Shown piece by piece: positions 11,577 to 24,558 of a stretch of 64,000 bases of DNA. Position 1 is the first letter of the stretch. The number at the start of each line of letters is the position of its first letter. This stretch comes from Triglochin maritima. Taxonomy: Eukaryota > Streptophyta > Magnoliopsida > Alismatales > Juncaginaceae. The DNA lies in NCBI GenBank assembly GCA_963682175.1, contig OY821786.1:29906501-29970500 (forward strand), written 5' to 3'. The notes beneath the pieces are model-generated. The model was not told where the DNA came from, ran no database searches, and was given only the letters and a program-made list of their open reading frames with translations. Both the position numbers and the translations under genes were made by a program.

Positions 11577-14500
11577 TCACTCATCAAGCAAATCCACATG
11601 GTTCCTCAGACCCATGGACTCGAAATGCATTTCGCCCTTGGCTTGGGATAAGGGTTTGGTGAATGGATCAGATGTGTTGTTGTTTGTGTCCACCCATAAT
11701 AGATTTATTTTGCCTTCCTTGATGAAGTCACGTGTGACAAAGTACTTACGATCCATGTACTTCACTTTGTGGTGTGATTTAGGATCCTTGATTTGCGAGA
11801 TAGATGCACTATTATCGCAAAATAGCTCTACTGGTCCCTCACTCGAGGGAACTACTCCAAGCTTTTCAAGGAACTTCTTAATCCACACTTCTTCCTTGCT
11901 CGCTTCAGCGGCAACCATTACTTCGGAAGCGGTGGTTGAGTCGGCTGTAGTTCTTTGCTTCCAACTACGCCAACTCACAGCTCCACCATTTAGAAGGTAG
12001 ACGTATCCTGATTGTTACCTTCTATCATCGGGATCACTCATGAAACTCGCATCCAAATAGCCATCGGCTATTAGTTCCCTTTGTCCTCCATAAACAAGAA
12101 ACTTATCTTTGGTCCGGTTAAGGTACCTCAGAATATTCTTGACCGCAGTCCAGTGCTCAGGACTTGCGTTGGATTGGTGACGACTTGTCACGCTTAGAGC
12201 ATACGAGACATCGGGTCTTGTGCAAGTCATTGCGTACATGATCGATCCTATTGCCGAATCATAAGGGATATCTTTCATGTACTCCAAGTCTTTACGTGAT
12301 TCAGCACATTGAGACTTCTTGAGTTGCACACCCATACTCATTGGCACACTGCCCTTTTTGGAGTTGTTCATGCTGAACCTTTCCAAGACCTTGTCAATGT
12401 ATGTACGTTGACTTAGGCCAATGACTCTACGGGATCTATCTCTATATATCTTGATTCCCAAGATGTATTGAGCCTCACCCATATCTTTCATCGAAAATGC
12501 AGATTTCAATGAACTTCTTGTTTGCTCAAGCAAAGGTATATGATTTCCATGAGGAGTATGTCATAGACATATAAGATCAAGAACACTATGTGGCTCCCAC
12601 TAACCTTCTTGTATATACAAGGTTCTTCCTTACTTTGGACGAAGTGAATCTTTTCGACTTCTTCGTCAAATCGCTTGTTCCAACTCCTTGATGCTTGCTT
12701 CAATCCATAAATGGATCTTTGAAGCTTGCATACCTTCTCGCTATTCTTTGGATCTTCAAAACCTTGAGGTTGTACCATGTACACATCCTCCTCCAAGTTC
12801 CCATTAAAGAACGTCGTTTTGACATCCATCTGTCATATCTCATAATCATGAAATGCGGCAATAGTGAGCATAATCCGAATAGACTTGAACATGGCAACCG
12901 GTGAAAAAGTTTCATCATAGTCAATTCCTTGAACTTGAGTAAAACCTTTTGCTACAAGCCTCCCTTTGTAGGTTGTCAAGTTACCATCCATGTCCATCTT
13001 CCTCTTTAAAACCCATTTATTTTGAATGACATTTTTCCCTTGAGGAATGTCAACCAAGTTCCATACTTGATTATCATACATGGATTCTATTTCGGATTCC
13101 ATGGCCTTTAACCATAGATTGGAGTCCTTTCTTTCCATTGCTTCTTGAAAGGTCGATGGATCATCGGTATCTAGTACCATGATCTCATGACGTCCCAAAT
13201 ACATATCGGGTTTCTTCCTTTCCCTCGTTGACCTTCTATGTTCTTTTGTTTCTATGTGTACTTCTCGAACTTCTTCCACAATTTCTTGCAGAATTGGTTC
13301 GTGTTCGATTCTCGAACGTACACTTGGTGGGGAAGATTGAGTTTCTCTCACAATTTCTTGCGAGGGTCTCTCACTCATGCTCCCACTAACCAAAGGAACC
13401 GTAGTTGGGCCTTCATGATCTTGAATGTCATCATTCATATCATGATCTTGTAGAGTATCTTGAGTCTCCTCAAGCACAACTCTACTCCCACTACTTTTTA
13501 TTCTTTCCAAAAATTCCTTTTTTAGAAATACGGCATCCCTCTCTACAATCACTCGATTGGAGGTTATATGCCAAAAGTAGTATCCTCTTGTCTCACGAGG
13601 ATAACCTATAAAGAAGCACTTATCTGTTTTTGGTTGAAGTTTGGTCGACATCAATCTTTTGACGAGGCCTCACAACCCCAAATCTTAAGAAAATTGAGCT
13701 TAGGTGTTTTACCACTCCATAACTCATAAGGCGTTTTCTCTAGGGATTTGGATGGAACATTATTTAGTGTGTAAACCGCCACTTTTAGTGCATAACTCCA
13801 AAAATAAAGCGACAATTCAGCTTGACTCATCATTGATCAAACCATGTCGAGTAATGTCCTATTCCTCCTTTTGGATACCCCATTCCACTGAGGTGTACCC
13901 GGAGGGGTGAGTTGTGGTACAATATCACACTCCTTTAGGAATGACTCAAATTCGGTACTTAAGTACTCACCTCCGCGATCCGTTCGTAGAGACTTGATTT
14001 TCTTGTTGAGTTGGTTCTCTACTTCATTCTTGAATTCCTTGAACTTGTCAAAGGATTCACTTTTGTTTCTCATTAGATAAATATAGCCATAACGACTATA
14101 GTCATCCGTGAACGTAATGAAGTACCTAAAACCATCTCTTGCACTAGTACTCATCGGACCACATACATCGGAATGTATCAAATCCAACAAGTCATTCGCT
14201 CTCGGTCCTTTCTTCTTGAAAGGCCTCTTGGTCATTTTGCCCATTAGGCAAAGTTGACACGTCTCCAATGATTTAAAATCAAGTTGACCAAGAAGGTTAG
14301 CTTCTTGCAATTTCTTGATGCGTTTTTCATTTATGTGACCAAGAGGATAGTGCCACAAAAGTGTATCATTCACGTGAGTAGTTTTAAGTCTTTTGTTATT
14401 GATGTTTAAAATTTGTTTATTATTTAATTCAAGCAAATAGAGATCATTCCTTACGAATGCATTTGCATAGAAAATACCATTCTTCGATATAGACAAGCAA

Positions 14501-15687
14501 GAATTTGAAATATTTATATTAAAATTATCCATATCCAAACATGATACAGAAATAATGTTCTTGCTAATCGAAGGCACATAATAAACATTCTTTAAACATA
14601 AATTTAAACCACTAGATAATTGAAGCTCCACAGAATCTTGTGCAATTGCAGCAACGCTTGCACCATTTCCGACCTTCAAAATCATCTTGTTCCTTACGAG
14701 TTCCTTCCTATCCTTTAGTAGCTGCACATTAGAAATTATGTGAGCACAAGATCCGGTATCAATTACCCAATCATAGACAAAGGTAGCTAAATTTATCTCA
14801 ATAACAAATATACATTTGGCCTTTTTGGGGTGCTTACGTTCAATTACTTGCTTGTCAAGGTCTTCTTTGTACTTGGGGCAATTTGGCCCGATGTGTCCCT
14901 TTTCACCGGAGTGAAAGCACTCCGTGTTGGGAGTCGGAGATTTTGAAGAATTCCCCCTTGAGGCACTCGCACGAGCACCTCCTACTCCCTTGCTCTTGAT
15001 TGACGTATTTTTGGTGAATTTGCCTTTACCTTTGGTGATCTTCTTGCTCCCTCCATGGACGGCTAGGACGTGCTTGTCCCGACCCTTGCCCATTTCAACT
15101 TCAGCCGTTTTAAGAGCGTTGTGAAGTTCCTCAAGACTCACCCATTTCTCACGCACATGATAGTGCATAATGAAGTCCTTGTAGGACGGGGCTAGAGAGC
15201 CAAGAATCAAATCTTCCGCAATGTCATCGGGCATCGGGGAAGAGAGCTTCGACAACTTCTCAAGGTATCCTTGCATTGTGAGAAAATGCATGGATACCGA
15301 TGTTCCCTCCGCCATGTGGCACCTTGTGAGTGCGATGGTGGTCTTATAACGCTCTTTTCTAGCACTATCCATGAACATCTTTGTTAAAGCTTCCATGGTT
15401 TTCTTGGGTTTTGAATCCAAGTATTTCGCTTGAAGCGAGTCACCCATGGAGGCCAACATTAGACCGTGAACTTGGTTCTCTTAGTCTTCCAATTTGGATA
15501 TTGCCTCTCTCTCGCTATGAGTTGCCTTCTCATTTAATTTTGGGATTTCACCATCCAAAATATGAGATAGTTTCTCAAACTTCAACACGATATTGAGCTT
15601 GAGTTGCTAGCTTATGAAGTTTGAGTCATCATTTGCCAAAAGATGTTTTTTAATCATAGATCGCACAATAGGTTGAATATTCGACAT
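11577..15687 (-). pseudogene. Copia gag-pol polyprotein, defective (element A)
   Basis: Reading starts at ATG 15687-15685. Gag with a UBN2-type region is followed by a zinc knuckle near 14914-14870 in which the second Cys is Ser (CFHSGEKGH). The protease motif is DTGS. The pre-integrase zinc region has altered spacing (HYPLGH). The integrase core runs from about 14200 to 13840. RT and RNase H follow to 11577. Damage: stops within gag (near 15608 and 15482), a stop after DMV (about 13837), a frameshift near 13660, a TGA at 12835-12833, a frameshift near 12540, a stop near 12015, and YVYD in place of YVDD in the RT active site. The canonical product would be a single polyprotein for reverse transcription and integration. 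This copy cannot make it. Confidence 0.92.
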
Positions 15688-17162
15688 TTATACAAAATAA
15701 ATTATATGGGATTTAATGTCAATTTTATGTTTTAAAAAACAATACCGCAAATAAAAATTTGTCCATAAATGCAGCAATCCAAGATCCTATCAATTATAAT
15801 ATGAACTAGCTAAGGGCTATCAGATATATTATAAAATCAAGGTAAGAAAACATTTTCTAATCATAACCATTTCGAAATATCGCAACGTTTGTATTTTTCA
15901 AACTCTTATGATTCTTGTCGTTTTAATTAAGAGGGAATTTGACTGATCCTCGTAAGAAAAACTCTATTTCTCAAAACCGAGCTAGGGCTCCGGGTCTTGT
16001 TAAGAAAACTTATTTCATTTGATACGAGATACGTTTATCCATTGTATTCACAAACAAATATACTCGGTGTCCACTAAGGGTGAATCACACCTCGTACATC
16101 TATTCGTGGCACAACAATAGACAACCTTATATCTCCCACTATTCCCAAAGATGGAGGAAGCTATATCCCACTAAGGGCGAGCAGAATATCCCTCGATCGA
16201 TGGCTGCTAGTGGATGAAATAAGAAAGAAAGATACTCTTAATTTTTGGTTGGACAATTTAAACATTAATATGTGATTTTAGAATTTTGGTGATCATGCAT
16301 ATTTATCATCTATACACATCCTAACATTCATCCATGCAATCACATATATATCAAGCACACAAACATAAATAAATCCATTCACACACATATTGTGTGAGTT
16401 TCTATGTTCCCACGTCTTTCATCATTGATCCTTGATCCTCGATCATTGTGCTTCTTCAGTGTCTTCCTCTTGCACCATAGATGTTGATATTGCAAAAATA
16501 TAAACATGCATCTCTCAATTTTGAAAATTGTCTAGTGCAAGTCCTATGTAAAAATCCTCTCATATGCATGCATATAAATAAAAATAGAAATTTGGCTTTT
16601 ACATATACATAAGCCCCTGTGATTAAATAATAATAACATACACATTCATTCATTCACACATGGCTTCTTCGGAACAAATAAACTCACATATCCCTGCATT
16701 AGAGAACTCGAGCAACGCATGTACTTATACTATATATTACTCGATTTAGTTTATCATGCATCTCTAAATCAAACAATTCTAAAATCATTTGAAATCCATT
16801 AAAAATGATTTATGCATCCATAGTGCAAAACATAAAATATTTGAACCGATGTTTATCCAATTTCAAAAAATAAAAATTTAAAGAAAGATAAACATATGCC
16901 TTTTTCGTTTTGTCCATTCCTTATAAAATAATCATTTAATTAAAAACGAAAATTCTATAAATTAGACATAAGTCTAAATTTTAATTCTAACATTCACATG
17001 ATGTATTTCAAAACATTTAAAACTATCAAAAGAATCAATTAGAATTAAATCAACAAAACCATCGGAAAACTCGAAAAAGACACAGAACGTGAATTGTTTC
17101 GATTGTAGATGATAAACTAAAATTAATTATATAGTCTAATTATTGAAAATATGAACTAAAAT
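15688..17162 (-). other. 5' leader of copia element A
   Basis: Non-coding stretch between the primer binding site and the gag start. No gene is visible. It is AT-rich and much of it is low-complexity. Confidence 0.7.
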
Positions 17163-17173
17163 CTCTGATACCA
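17163..17173 (-). other. tRNA-Met primer binding site
   Basis: The minus strand reads TGGTATCAGAG, one base inside the 5' LTR end. This matches the 3' end of plant initiator tRNA-Met, the standard copia primer. Confidence 0.9.
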
Positions 17174-17625
17174 CTGATGGATTTCGTGTCCCTATGTATG
17201 TATATATTTTAAAAAAATTAATACAACATACAAGATCGTTTTCATATTTTCAACAATTTCTATGTACATAATTTTGTGATTATTCTAATAACATGCAATC
17301 CTACATTTATTAAAATAAATCACAAAGGTAGAATCATACCTAAAGGTTCTCTAAAACCTTCTTGAAGATTCGGAGTCGCGTTTCCTGTTGAATCGTCCAC
17401 GGATTTGCCTCCGAGTGTTCACCAAACTCTAAACAAGATTAGAGAGAAATGAGCTATCCAATCAATCTCTAACAATGTTTAGAATCTAGCTAATAATTCC
17501 TCTTTAAGCTCCTGAGATTCTTATCTCTAAAACTTAAATTTACTAAGAGATTTTCGTGCTGATTAGGGAGAGATTAATGAGAGAGATTTTTGCATTAGTT
17601 GTTAAACAAGTAGGAGTAGGGGTCC

Positions 17626-17632
17626 TTTTATA
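17626..17632 (-). promoter_or_regulatory. TATA box of copia 5' LTR
   Basis: TATAAAA in the context CTATAAAAGG on the minus strand. The same site is present in the 3' LTR at 8593-8587. Transcription is expected to begin about 30 bp downstream, near 17595. Confidence 0.7.
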
Positions 17633-17809
17633 GTCTCCCAAAACATCCTTATCAAGAGTTATTATTTAGTCATGATCTCTTGCTTATTCTCTCCTAAAAT
17701 TAATCTCTAATTTCCAAATAATCACCCACAAAAAACGTTTTAATTAAATATGGAATTAATCCTCCCATAATTTAATTAATCTCTTAATAATTCAGGCAGA
17801 ATCGTTCTT

Positions 17810-18175
17810 GTTCGGTAGACCGAGTATTATTCGGTCACATTCAGTTATAACACGTGTTCGGTGCACCGTGCGCTAGACGGACGACCGAATCTGTATGAGA
17901 AAAATTCCCTGGAAGAATTCGGACGAACCACGTCTTTTACTCGATCTACTGTTGACCTACCAAAATCGCTCCTGGGACATAGTCATCGGATGACCGGGTC
18001 ACATTCGGTCTACCGAAAATACTACTTCTCGGTTGACCGTGCACACTCGGTTAACCGAACCCGATTGTCCAGGAACTCTAGACAATTTCGGTCAACCAAT
18101 TGCGCTTACTCGTTCCCTATTCGGTTAACCGATCCGAAGATACCCCGGTCGACCGAACCATGAACGGTTCACCGT
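17810..18175. repeat. CGGT-NN-ACCG palindrome array in 5' LTR of element A
   Basis: Counterpart of the array at 8767-9140, with a few motif copies changed by substitution or deletion (for example a lost ACCGAACCATTCGG segment near 17840). It lies directly upstream of the TATA box at 17626-17632 in element orientation. Confidence 0.85.
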
Positions 18176-20239
18176 GTTTGACCCGATTTTACCTTTGTCA
18201 AATTTTGGATTTATTTCCAACAAAATTTGATCTTTTGGGGTTTTAGCAAATTCACATCTTATATAATGTATTATTATATGTAATATTAAATTATTACACC
18301 CCATAATATATATAACTCATATGAATTTATTATGATTCTAATTATGTCAATTCTCATGACATATTGATTTTATTCATTCACAACATGTGTCCTAGTTTCA
18401 CATGAAACCCGACACATCATATGAACATAAAATCAACCTCTTGTTTCCTAGTTTTGTGGTGTGACCTATAGGAGGATCTAAGCCAAATTGGTAGCGATAT
18501 TAAACACTTAATATCTCAAACTATAAGCGGTATCTAGCTACACATTATAGTTACCTAATTAGCATAAATGTCTTTGTTCCACCCGAACCAAAACACGATC
18601 AATTTAGTGATGTAAGTGCACCACTTGTGTCCGTCCATTGCCTCATGATATTAAGAATATATATATAAAGTAGAAATGTGTCATCTTTGTATTATATTCA
18701 TTTCTTGATCTCTATAAGCTAATTATAACTATGTAACTTAACTCAAGTTACATTGTGCACATTATAATTTTGCTTTATCAAGGGGCTCACTAATATCATC
18801 ACTCATTAAGAGGGGCAATGATAATCGTTGGACTAGCTATCTTTTCCAGCACAAGTCATGCTCAACCAAGTATTGTCTTTATCACTATACTCATTGATAG
18901 TTTTTGTCAATAATCAAATTAAGCACTTCTTGAGTGAAAAGATATAAGTCTCATATCTTAGGATCCAAGACACAGTAAAAACATTAATGACACGAAACAC
19001 AATTCCAAAATGTTTTACTTGTTAGGTCTATTTAATATATAAAAGTAATCTTTTTTCTCTTTTATATACTCGTGTCGTCAATTATTTGTAGAGCTACAAC
19101 AATCGATGACCAACACGACAACTTTATCTCGGTAATTACTGTTCCATGTAAATTACCATCATTGTGAATAACTTTTGATTTATGTAAACCATTATGTTTT
19201 AGAACTCTACGGTTAAGGACCAAGCACATTTTCCTCAACACTTTTTCAAAAGACGAATACCATAATCAAGGAACAAAATGTTTGCACATTCAATTCATAA
19301 TAATTGACATATAAAAGTAAAACTTTTAGAACACATTCTTTTCAGATTTTTTGCGATACTTTGCTAGTTTTTATTCGTTAGAAGACATATTACCATGTCA
19401 AACCATCTTTTTTGACAATGTTGCTTACGATTAAATGAGGATTGATCATAGCCCACAACCAATCCATCAAAAGTACAAAACTTCCCCGTAGGAAAAATAA
19501 CATGTAACATCCCCGAAACAGCGGAAAATTTAAACTTTTAAATTAATGATAATCAAAGGATAAACATCAACACATGGGACGCTACTCGAAAATATAAATA
19601 TAATATATATGGTGCTGCACCGTATACAGGAGTTGTCAAAAGAATGACTACATCAAAATACAATATACAGATATACAAGTAGTCATAATAACCTCAAAAC
19701 CGACACGAGGACCCGACTCCAAGATGCACTCGTCCTCAGTCACCACCCAAGCAGCTCCCGAAGAGGGAACCTGAAAGCAACAACAATGCCGTGAGTCTCC
19801 CGAAGGAAACCCCGTATGCCAAACCCACCTACATGCAATGCAATCATGACCTATCATACTAGTATTATGCCAAACATAACTCATAACTGGTCATTCCCTA
19901 AACGGGTCATAAGGTCATAAAAGTCATTTCCCCAACCGGGGTTCATTAGTCATAAGTCTAGTTTTGGACATCCGTAGATACCCACCGCAGGCACATGCAG
20001 TCATACGGAAAATACGCGACACACCCCCACTCGCAGCTACACTAGTCATATGGGTTCGGTGAGGGTCACACGCAATTCCGAGTCATCATCAGATCTGATC
20101 GGTGGTCGAAGACCACAATCCGCCAGAGCCGTCGCTCTGGTCGGTCATACTCGCCAGCCGTGCCACAGCTGGACGATCACACTCGCCGGAACAGCATCGG
20201 TCGAGCACATCCGCCGGAACATCATCGGTCGGTCATCTC

Positions 20240-20432
20240 CGTCGCCACATAGGCTAAGGCACAAAACTCTGCTGCTCAAGGGCTAGCAGTCATCTCCGTC
20301 GCCACACAGGCTAAGGTCATCTCCTTCGCCACCAAGGCTAAGGTCATCTCCTTCGCCACAAAGGCCAAGGTCATCTCTGTCGCCACACAGGCCAACAGTC
20401 ATCTCTGTCGCCACACAGGCCGACAGTCATCA
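20240..20432. repeat. Minisatellite, 27-30 bp unit, about six copies
   Basis: The unit has the core CATCTCCGTCGCCACACAGG followed by CTAAGGT or CCAACAGT. Copies diverge slightly and lie head to tail inside family C LTR copy 1. Confidence 0.85.
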
Positions 20433-20580
20433 CAGTCATCACATATAGATCATGCAAAGGGGAATATGGTCCCACAGGTCTACTACCTAGGTCTCAATGC
20501 ACATGTCATATCATGGGAACATAAGCAATAAATGAAATCCACGCACCAACGCGCTTATAAACAACCAATGCAAATACTGA

Positions 20581-21250
20581 GCTCCAACGGTCGACCGGAA
20601 AAGGTCATACGGTCGACCGGTTGGTCGTTAAAACCGGTACTTGGTTCGAACCACAATCCAACAGTCGAACCAAGGAAATCATCGAAACGGTCGAACAAAG
20701 GTCTCTGGGCGGTCGACCGTTTAGAAGGTCTACGCCACAAATAAATAATAAATAAAGCATCCCCAACGGTCGAACGGCAATGGGCTTCCGGTCGACCGAA
20801 AAACAGCAGGGACTTCAACATTCTACAAGGTCATTACCGGTCGACCGAAATATGAATCGGTCGAACCACACTTAAGTTGTCTTAAGTCATCGGTCGAACG
20901 GGATCTCAGGGCGGTCGACCGTTTAGAAGTCTACACCCCCAACCGACTTAAAATAGTACGTCCGGTCGAACTTGGTCAAAGAGGCGGTCGACCGTTTAGA
21001 AGGTCAACGCCCCCAACCGACATACAACAGTGCATTCGGTCGACCGACAAAGAGGACCCGGTCGACCGAAAACACTCAGGGACTTCATCTTCTCGCTCAC
21101 ACGAACAATCGGTCGACCACCCATGGGGTATCGTTCGACCGATTCGAGCGAGAACGCCCGAATTACACTACAACCGGTCGACCGAATTGAGCACCGGTCG
21201 ACCGAAACAGAGCAGAACTTCTGCCACACTATTCCGACGAGCCATTCGGC
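20581..21250. repeat. CGGTCGACCG array in family C LTR copy 1
   Basis: I count about eleven perfect CGGTCGACCG decamers plus many one-base variants (often CGGTCGAACG or GGTCGAACC) at irregular spacing. A given decamer is expected about once per million bases by chance. Here the array lies downstream of the LTR TATA box (21568-21575), inside the transcribed part, unlike in the copia LTRs. Confidence 0.88.
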
Positions 21251-21671
21251 CTACCGTCGAACACTCAAACACCCACACAACCTTGGTGAGCGTAAAAGCA
21301 AGGCTTGGCATACCTTGGAAGCTTGAAGAAGCTTCCGAAGAGCAACGACGATCCTCCCACGCAAAAGGGCGTATCTCCGACGAACTCCTCACACGAACGT
21401 GGATCTCCACACCTTCCTTGATCTCCGGCGACCTCGACTTGCCGGCGCACCCGCAGCTCCTCCTTCTTCCACCGATGGACTACAAGGGAGGGAGAGAAAG
21501 TGTTGAGGGAGAGAGTGAGATGAAAAAGATAGGAAAGGAAAATGAGGAGAAAATGGGTTGGTTTAGGTTTATATACTCTCACTAATCAGGGTTTAAGGTT
21601 CTTAAACTTAATTAACCTTAATCAAGGGATTAGGTTCTCACATAACACGCCAAAGGCTTCCTAACCCAACA

Positions 21672-24558
21672 TACAACAATCCACCTTACTATAAGCCGAA
21701 GGCGAAGATAAATGGATAAAGCCCCTCTTTTCGTATTCCCTTATGTGCTCCTCCATTTCCTTATGATGTTGCTTTTACGATAAGTCGATAAGTGACAAAA
21801 AAGGCAACAAACTTACTATTAAAAGAATTTTTTCGAAGAAACTCTAAAACAATGAGAACCAGAAACATTAGGTGGTGTGACGACATCATTTAATTTAAAG
21901 GTGAGTTAAGGGTGTGATTGGTACCCTTATGGGTCTTATGGATTTTCAGGAAATTGGGAACTTGACTTCCGAACTAATTTCCAAGTAATTGATACTCTAA
22001 AAACTTAAAAAAAATCATGGAACTGAAGTTTCAGAATTACTTTCAGAACTTAATTAAAAATATACACTTAGAATGACTTCCCTAACTTCCATTCTCAAAT
22101 AAGGGGAAGTCATGGAAGTTATCTTCTCTCAACTTGTATCAATCACACCCTAGGTAAGTATGGTTTTAAAACATATTTGCGGATCCGAAGTAAAATTATA
22201 CATGCTTAAAGGGCAATGGATGGGTGTCAGACTATCTACCTATTTTAATTTTGGTGACCTTCCCTGGGAAATTCATTCCATAAAAAATATAAAATAATAT
22301 GAGATTTGTTCAAAATATGTAAACTCGTTTCCCATGGAGGCGTGTTGCGTTCACCAATTAAACTATTTTCCCATGTAAGGTTTGAAGAGCCACTTGAAGG
22401 TAAAAATATGTAGTGTCTCATCTTCCTCTGGAAATTTAATAAACCATGTGAGATCATGCCGTGATCTTGTCAAAAGTTATTTATGTTTATATATGTTCAT
22501 CATCATAAACCACAATGTCTATGCGAAACAATAAAACAAAAGATCTTATTTCAAATGTTGCTTACTTATATCATGTCATCATATTGCATTTCATTATGTT
22601 GGTCATCCCTGTACAAGTGAGAGGGTGTTTCTGATGAACCGGCATTTGTATAAATTAAAGAGAGACTACGTATATAAGCACAACTATAGCGAGAGGGTTT
22701 TACGCGCCCACTCGATTAACTTTATTTCACAGTATTATTATTAGTAATAGTAGTGTATAAAAAAGGAACGATATGGTCTAGTTTAAAAAGAGATTACTGG
22801 TATTACTTGTATAAACTAGTGTTGAGGGTGTAAACTAGTCAAGTTAAGTAAAAATTTCAAGCCAAATTTTTTAACCTATATTATTACCAAATACAAAAAT
22901 AATTACAAATTAAGCAATAAAAAATTCGAGTCGATTTTTTTTCGAGTTTGAGCTACTCGTTTACTGAATCAAGTCGAAAGAATTTTTTATTTTTCATTAA
23001 TATTTTTTATTTTCAAGTTAAACCAGAGTTGAACGTTTTTAGTCGAATTTGAGTCTAATGCTATACTTAACTTAGGAAATACTTTACATTTGAAGCTCTA
23101 ACCTCGAAATATGATTGTCTAATGGAACGACGGATATTGATATTAATTATTTTAAATCATTGTAGATCCCCAGCTCAAAAAGGATTCGTCGTGTGGATTT
23201 CTATCCTTGAAAATGCCTAATTACAATTAGAAGCTCTAACCCCAAAATAAGATCGTCTAATGGAGCGATGGCTATTCGATGTTATTTAAGGTCATAAATG
23301 GATTGTCAATATTAGTCGTATGGATTGGCGCCACTATCTTAAGAATTAATACGTTACCATTAGTTTGAAGCTCTTCATTGTAAGATCCTGTAATGGTCCT
23401 TCTAATTATTTTTAGTATATTTTGAAAATAATTATTGACTAACACAATTTCACAACAATGGGAGACAATAAAAATAAGTCAATATACTTACTATTCGGTA
23501 AATTAGAAAGAGTTTCAAACTCATATCTTTGTTATATGGTAGTTGGCCTCCTTGTGTGTTTTTTGCTTGTGATATCGTAGTTGTAATGCACATTAAAAGT
23601 GTACGAGTTACTTATCTTTTAGAGGAAAGGTTTGTCAAATTGCACAATCGAAAAGTACTTTTAATTTCTCTCTACTTTTTTGAGATAAGGTAGAATTCAT
23701 TAAGATAATATTCCTGATTGTGTAACCACATGTACACAATCAAGACTGAGGTTCCTAGATAATACACGTTACTTATATGACAAAACATCCACTGGATATG
23801 GGTAAAAACGATTCAGGAGGAGAATCTAATCTTTGTAGATTGGATGCTCCTTTTTAAAATATACGATGCCTTCGCGTAACCTACCCAATTTGAATTTTGC
23901 TTACTTGGTCCAGAGTAAGTGCCTTACTCTCAGAATGGTGGTGCTATATATATTGAATGAGATCGGACGATCTCCTCGGATTTTAAATTTTTTCCTAGTT
24001 AGTATATGCACTTTTGGATATCAATCTTTCTGGATTTTTTATCCTTTGAGATTTCAATCCACTTGGATTTTGTCCTAGATAAAATAATAAGTAGTTAGCC
24101 TAGTACAAAAATATTAGTTTACCCACTTATAGTTAAAATATCAAATCTAACATCAAATCTCAAATGAAACCCATCTTTATGACTTCTAACAACTCCGACT
24201 TTAATTCCTGGCATCACCTACATTTGGAATGTTCGAGTTAAAATTATTTCTGTTGATTTAATATTATTTTCAAAAAAAGTAATTATTCTTTGCTAATATT
24301 AGGTCAATTGACATTTTAATTCTACTCATGTTGTTATTTAACGGTTTACCACATTGTTGGTTTTTCCAATTTTAGACAAATTTTGATTTTTTATACCCAA
24401 GCAACCCTTACACATTTGATATTTTATCTTGTTTTGTAGAAATAGAATGTCATGTAAAACTTGAGGTGTTTCATATAAAAACAACACCTTTATGTAAATT
24501 CTAGACATAAATGAGTAAAAAAAACTTTACAAGCTTAATAGATCCAAGAAACTCAACC
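21672..24558. other. Intergenic stretch with one MITE-like element
   Basis: No gene is recognised. It holds the inverted-repeat element at 21909-22151. Two diverged copies of a roughly 55-bp segment (about 23093-23150 and 23231-23290) begin GAAGCTCTAACC and share TCTAATGGA, with a weaker third trace near 23365. The remainder is AT-rich sequence in which I see nothing. Confidence 0.5.
21909..22151. mobile_element. MITE-like element with about 17-bp terminal inverted repeats
   Basis: It begins AGGGTGTGATTGGTACC and ends with the near-complement TATCAATCACACCCT, 243 bp in all. Internal sequence has no coding potential. A convincing target duplication is not visible, so the superfamily is open (Tourist/Harbinger-like or hAT-like). 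Confidence 0.6.

Larger units (their letters stand above)
17175..19344 (-). repeat. 5' LTR of copia element A
   Basis: 2170 bp, beginning TGAAAAGAATG and ending CCATCA in element orientation. The TATA box (TATAAAA) lies at 17632-17626. U3 is therefore about 1.7 kb and contains the palindrome array at 17810-18175. The LTR is free of the Athila-like insertion found in its partner. Confidence 0.94.
8129..19349 (-). mobile_element. Full-length defective Ty1/copia retrotransposon (element A)
   Basis: The element occupies 8134-19344 on the minus strand, flanked by the 5-bp duplication GATTT (8129-8133 and 19345-19349). The LTRs begin TGAA and end CCATCA (element orientation). The 5' LTR is 17175-19344. 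One base inside it is a primer binding site matching the 3' end of initiator tRNA-Met (17173-17163). The polypurine tract is at 11507-11496 and the 3' LTR at 8134-11495. The order gag-protease-integrase-RT-RNase H is that of copia. Stops, frameshifts and catalytic changes make it non-autonomous. The two LTRs differ by scattered substitutions and small indels, and only the 3' LTR holds a 1185-bp insertion. Confidence 0.95.
19503..21671 (-). repeat. LTR of family C (copy 1), probable solo LTR
   Basis: On the minus strand it starts TGTTGGGTTAGG (about 21671) and ends GATGTTACA (19503). The end shares sequence with copies at 26421 and 45541. A TATATAAA box lies at 21575-21568, so U3 is under 100 bp and the rest is transcribed R-U5. 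It contains the CGGTCGACCG array (20581-21250) and a minisatellite (20240-20432). No coding domain is attached. The flanks TAACA (left) and TACAA (right) do not match, so the right end is uncertain or the target site has changed. The GTTACA end is typical of plant Ty3/gypsy LTRs; the lineage is not proven. Confidence 0.7.

Noticed and set aside
11455..12000. 181-codon plus-strand frame
   Set aside because: Antisense shadow of the copia RNase H region of element A; the same shadow appears at 61918-62475.
19503..21671. Calling the family C copy 1 LTR a fully delimited solo LTR
   Set aside because: The 5-bp flanks TAACA and TACAA do not match, so the boundary claim was kept weaker than for the other copies.
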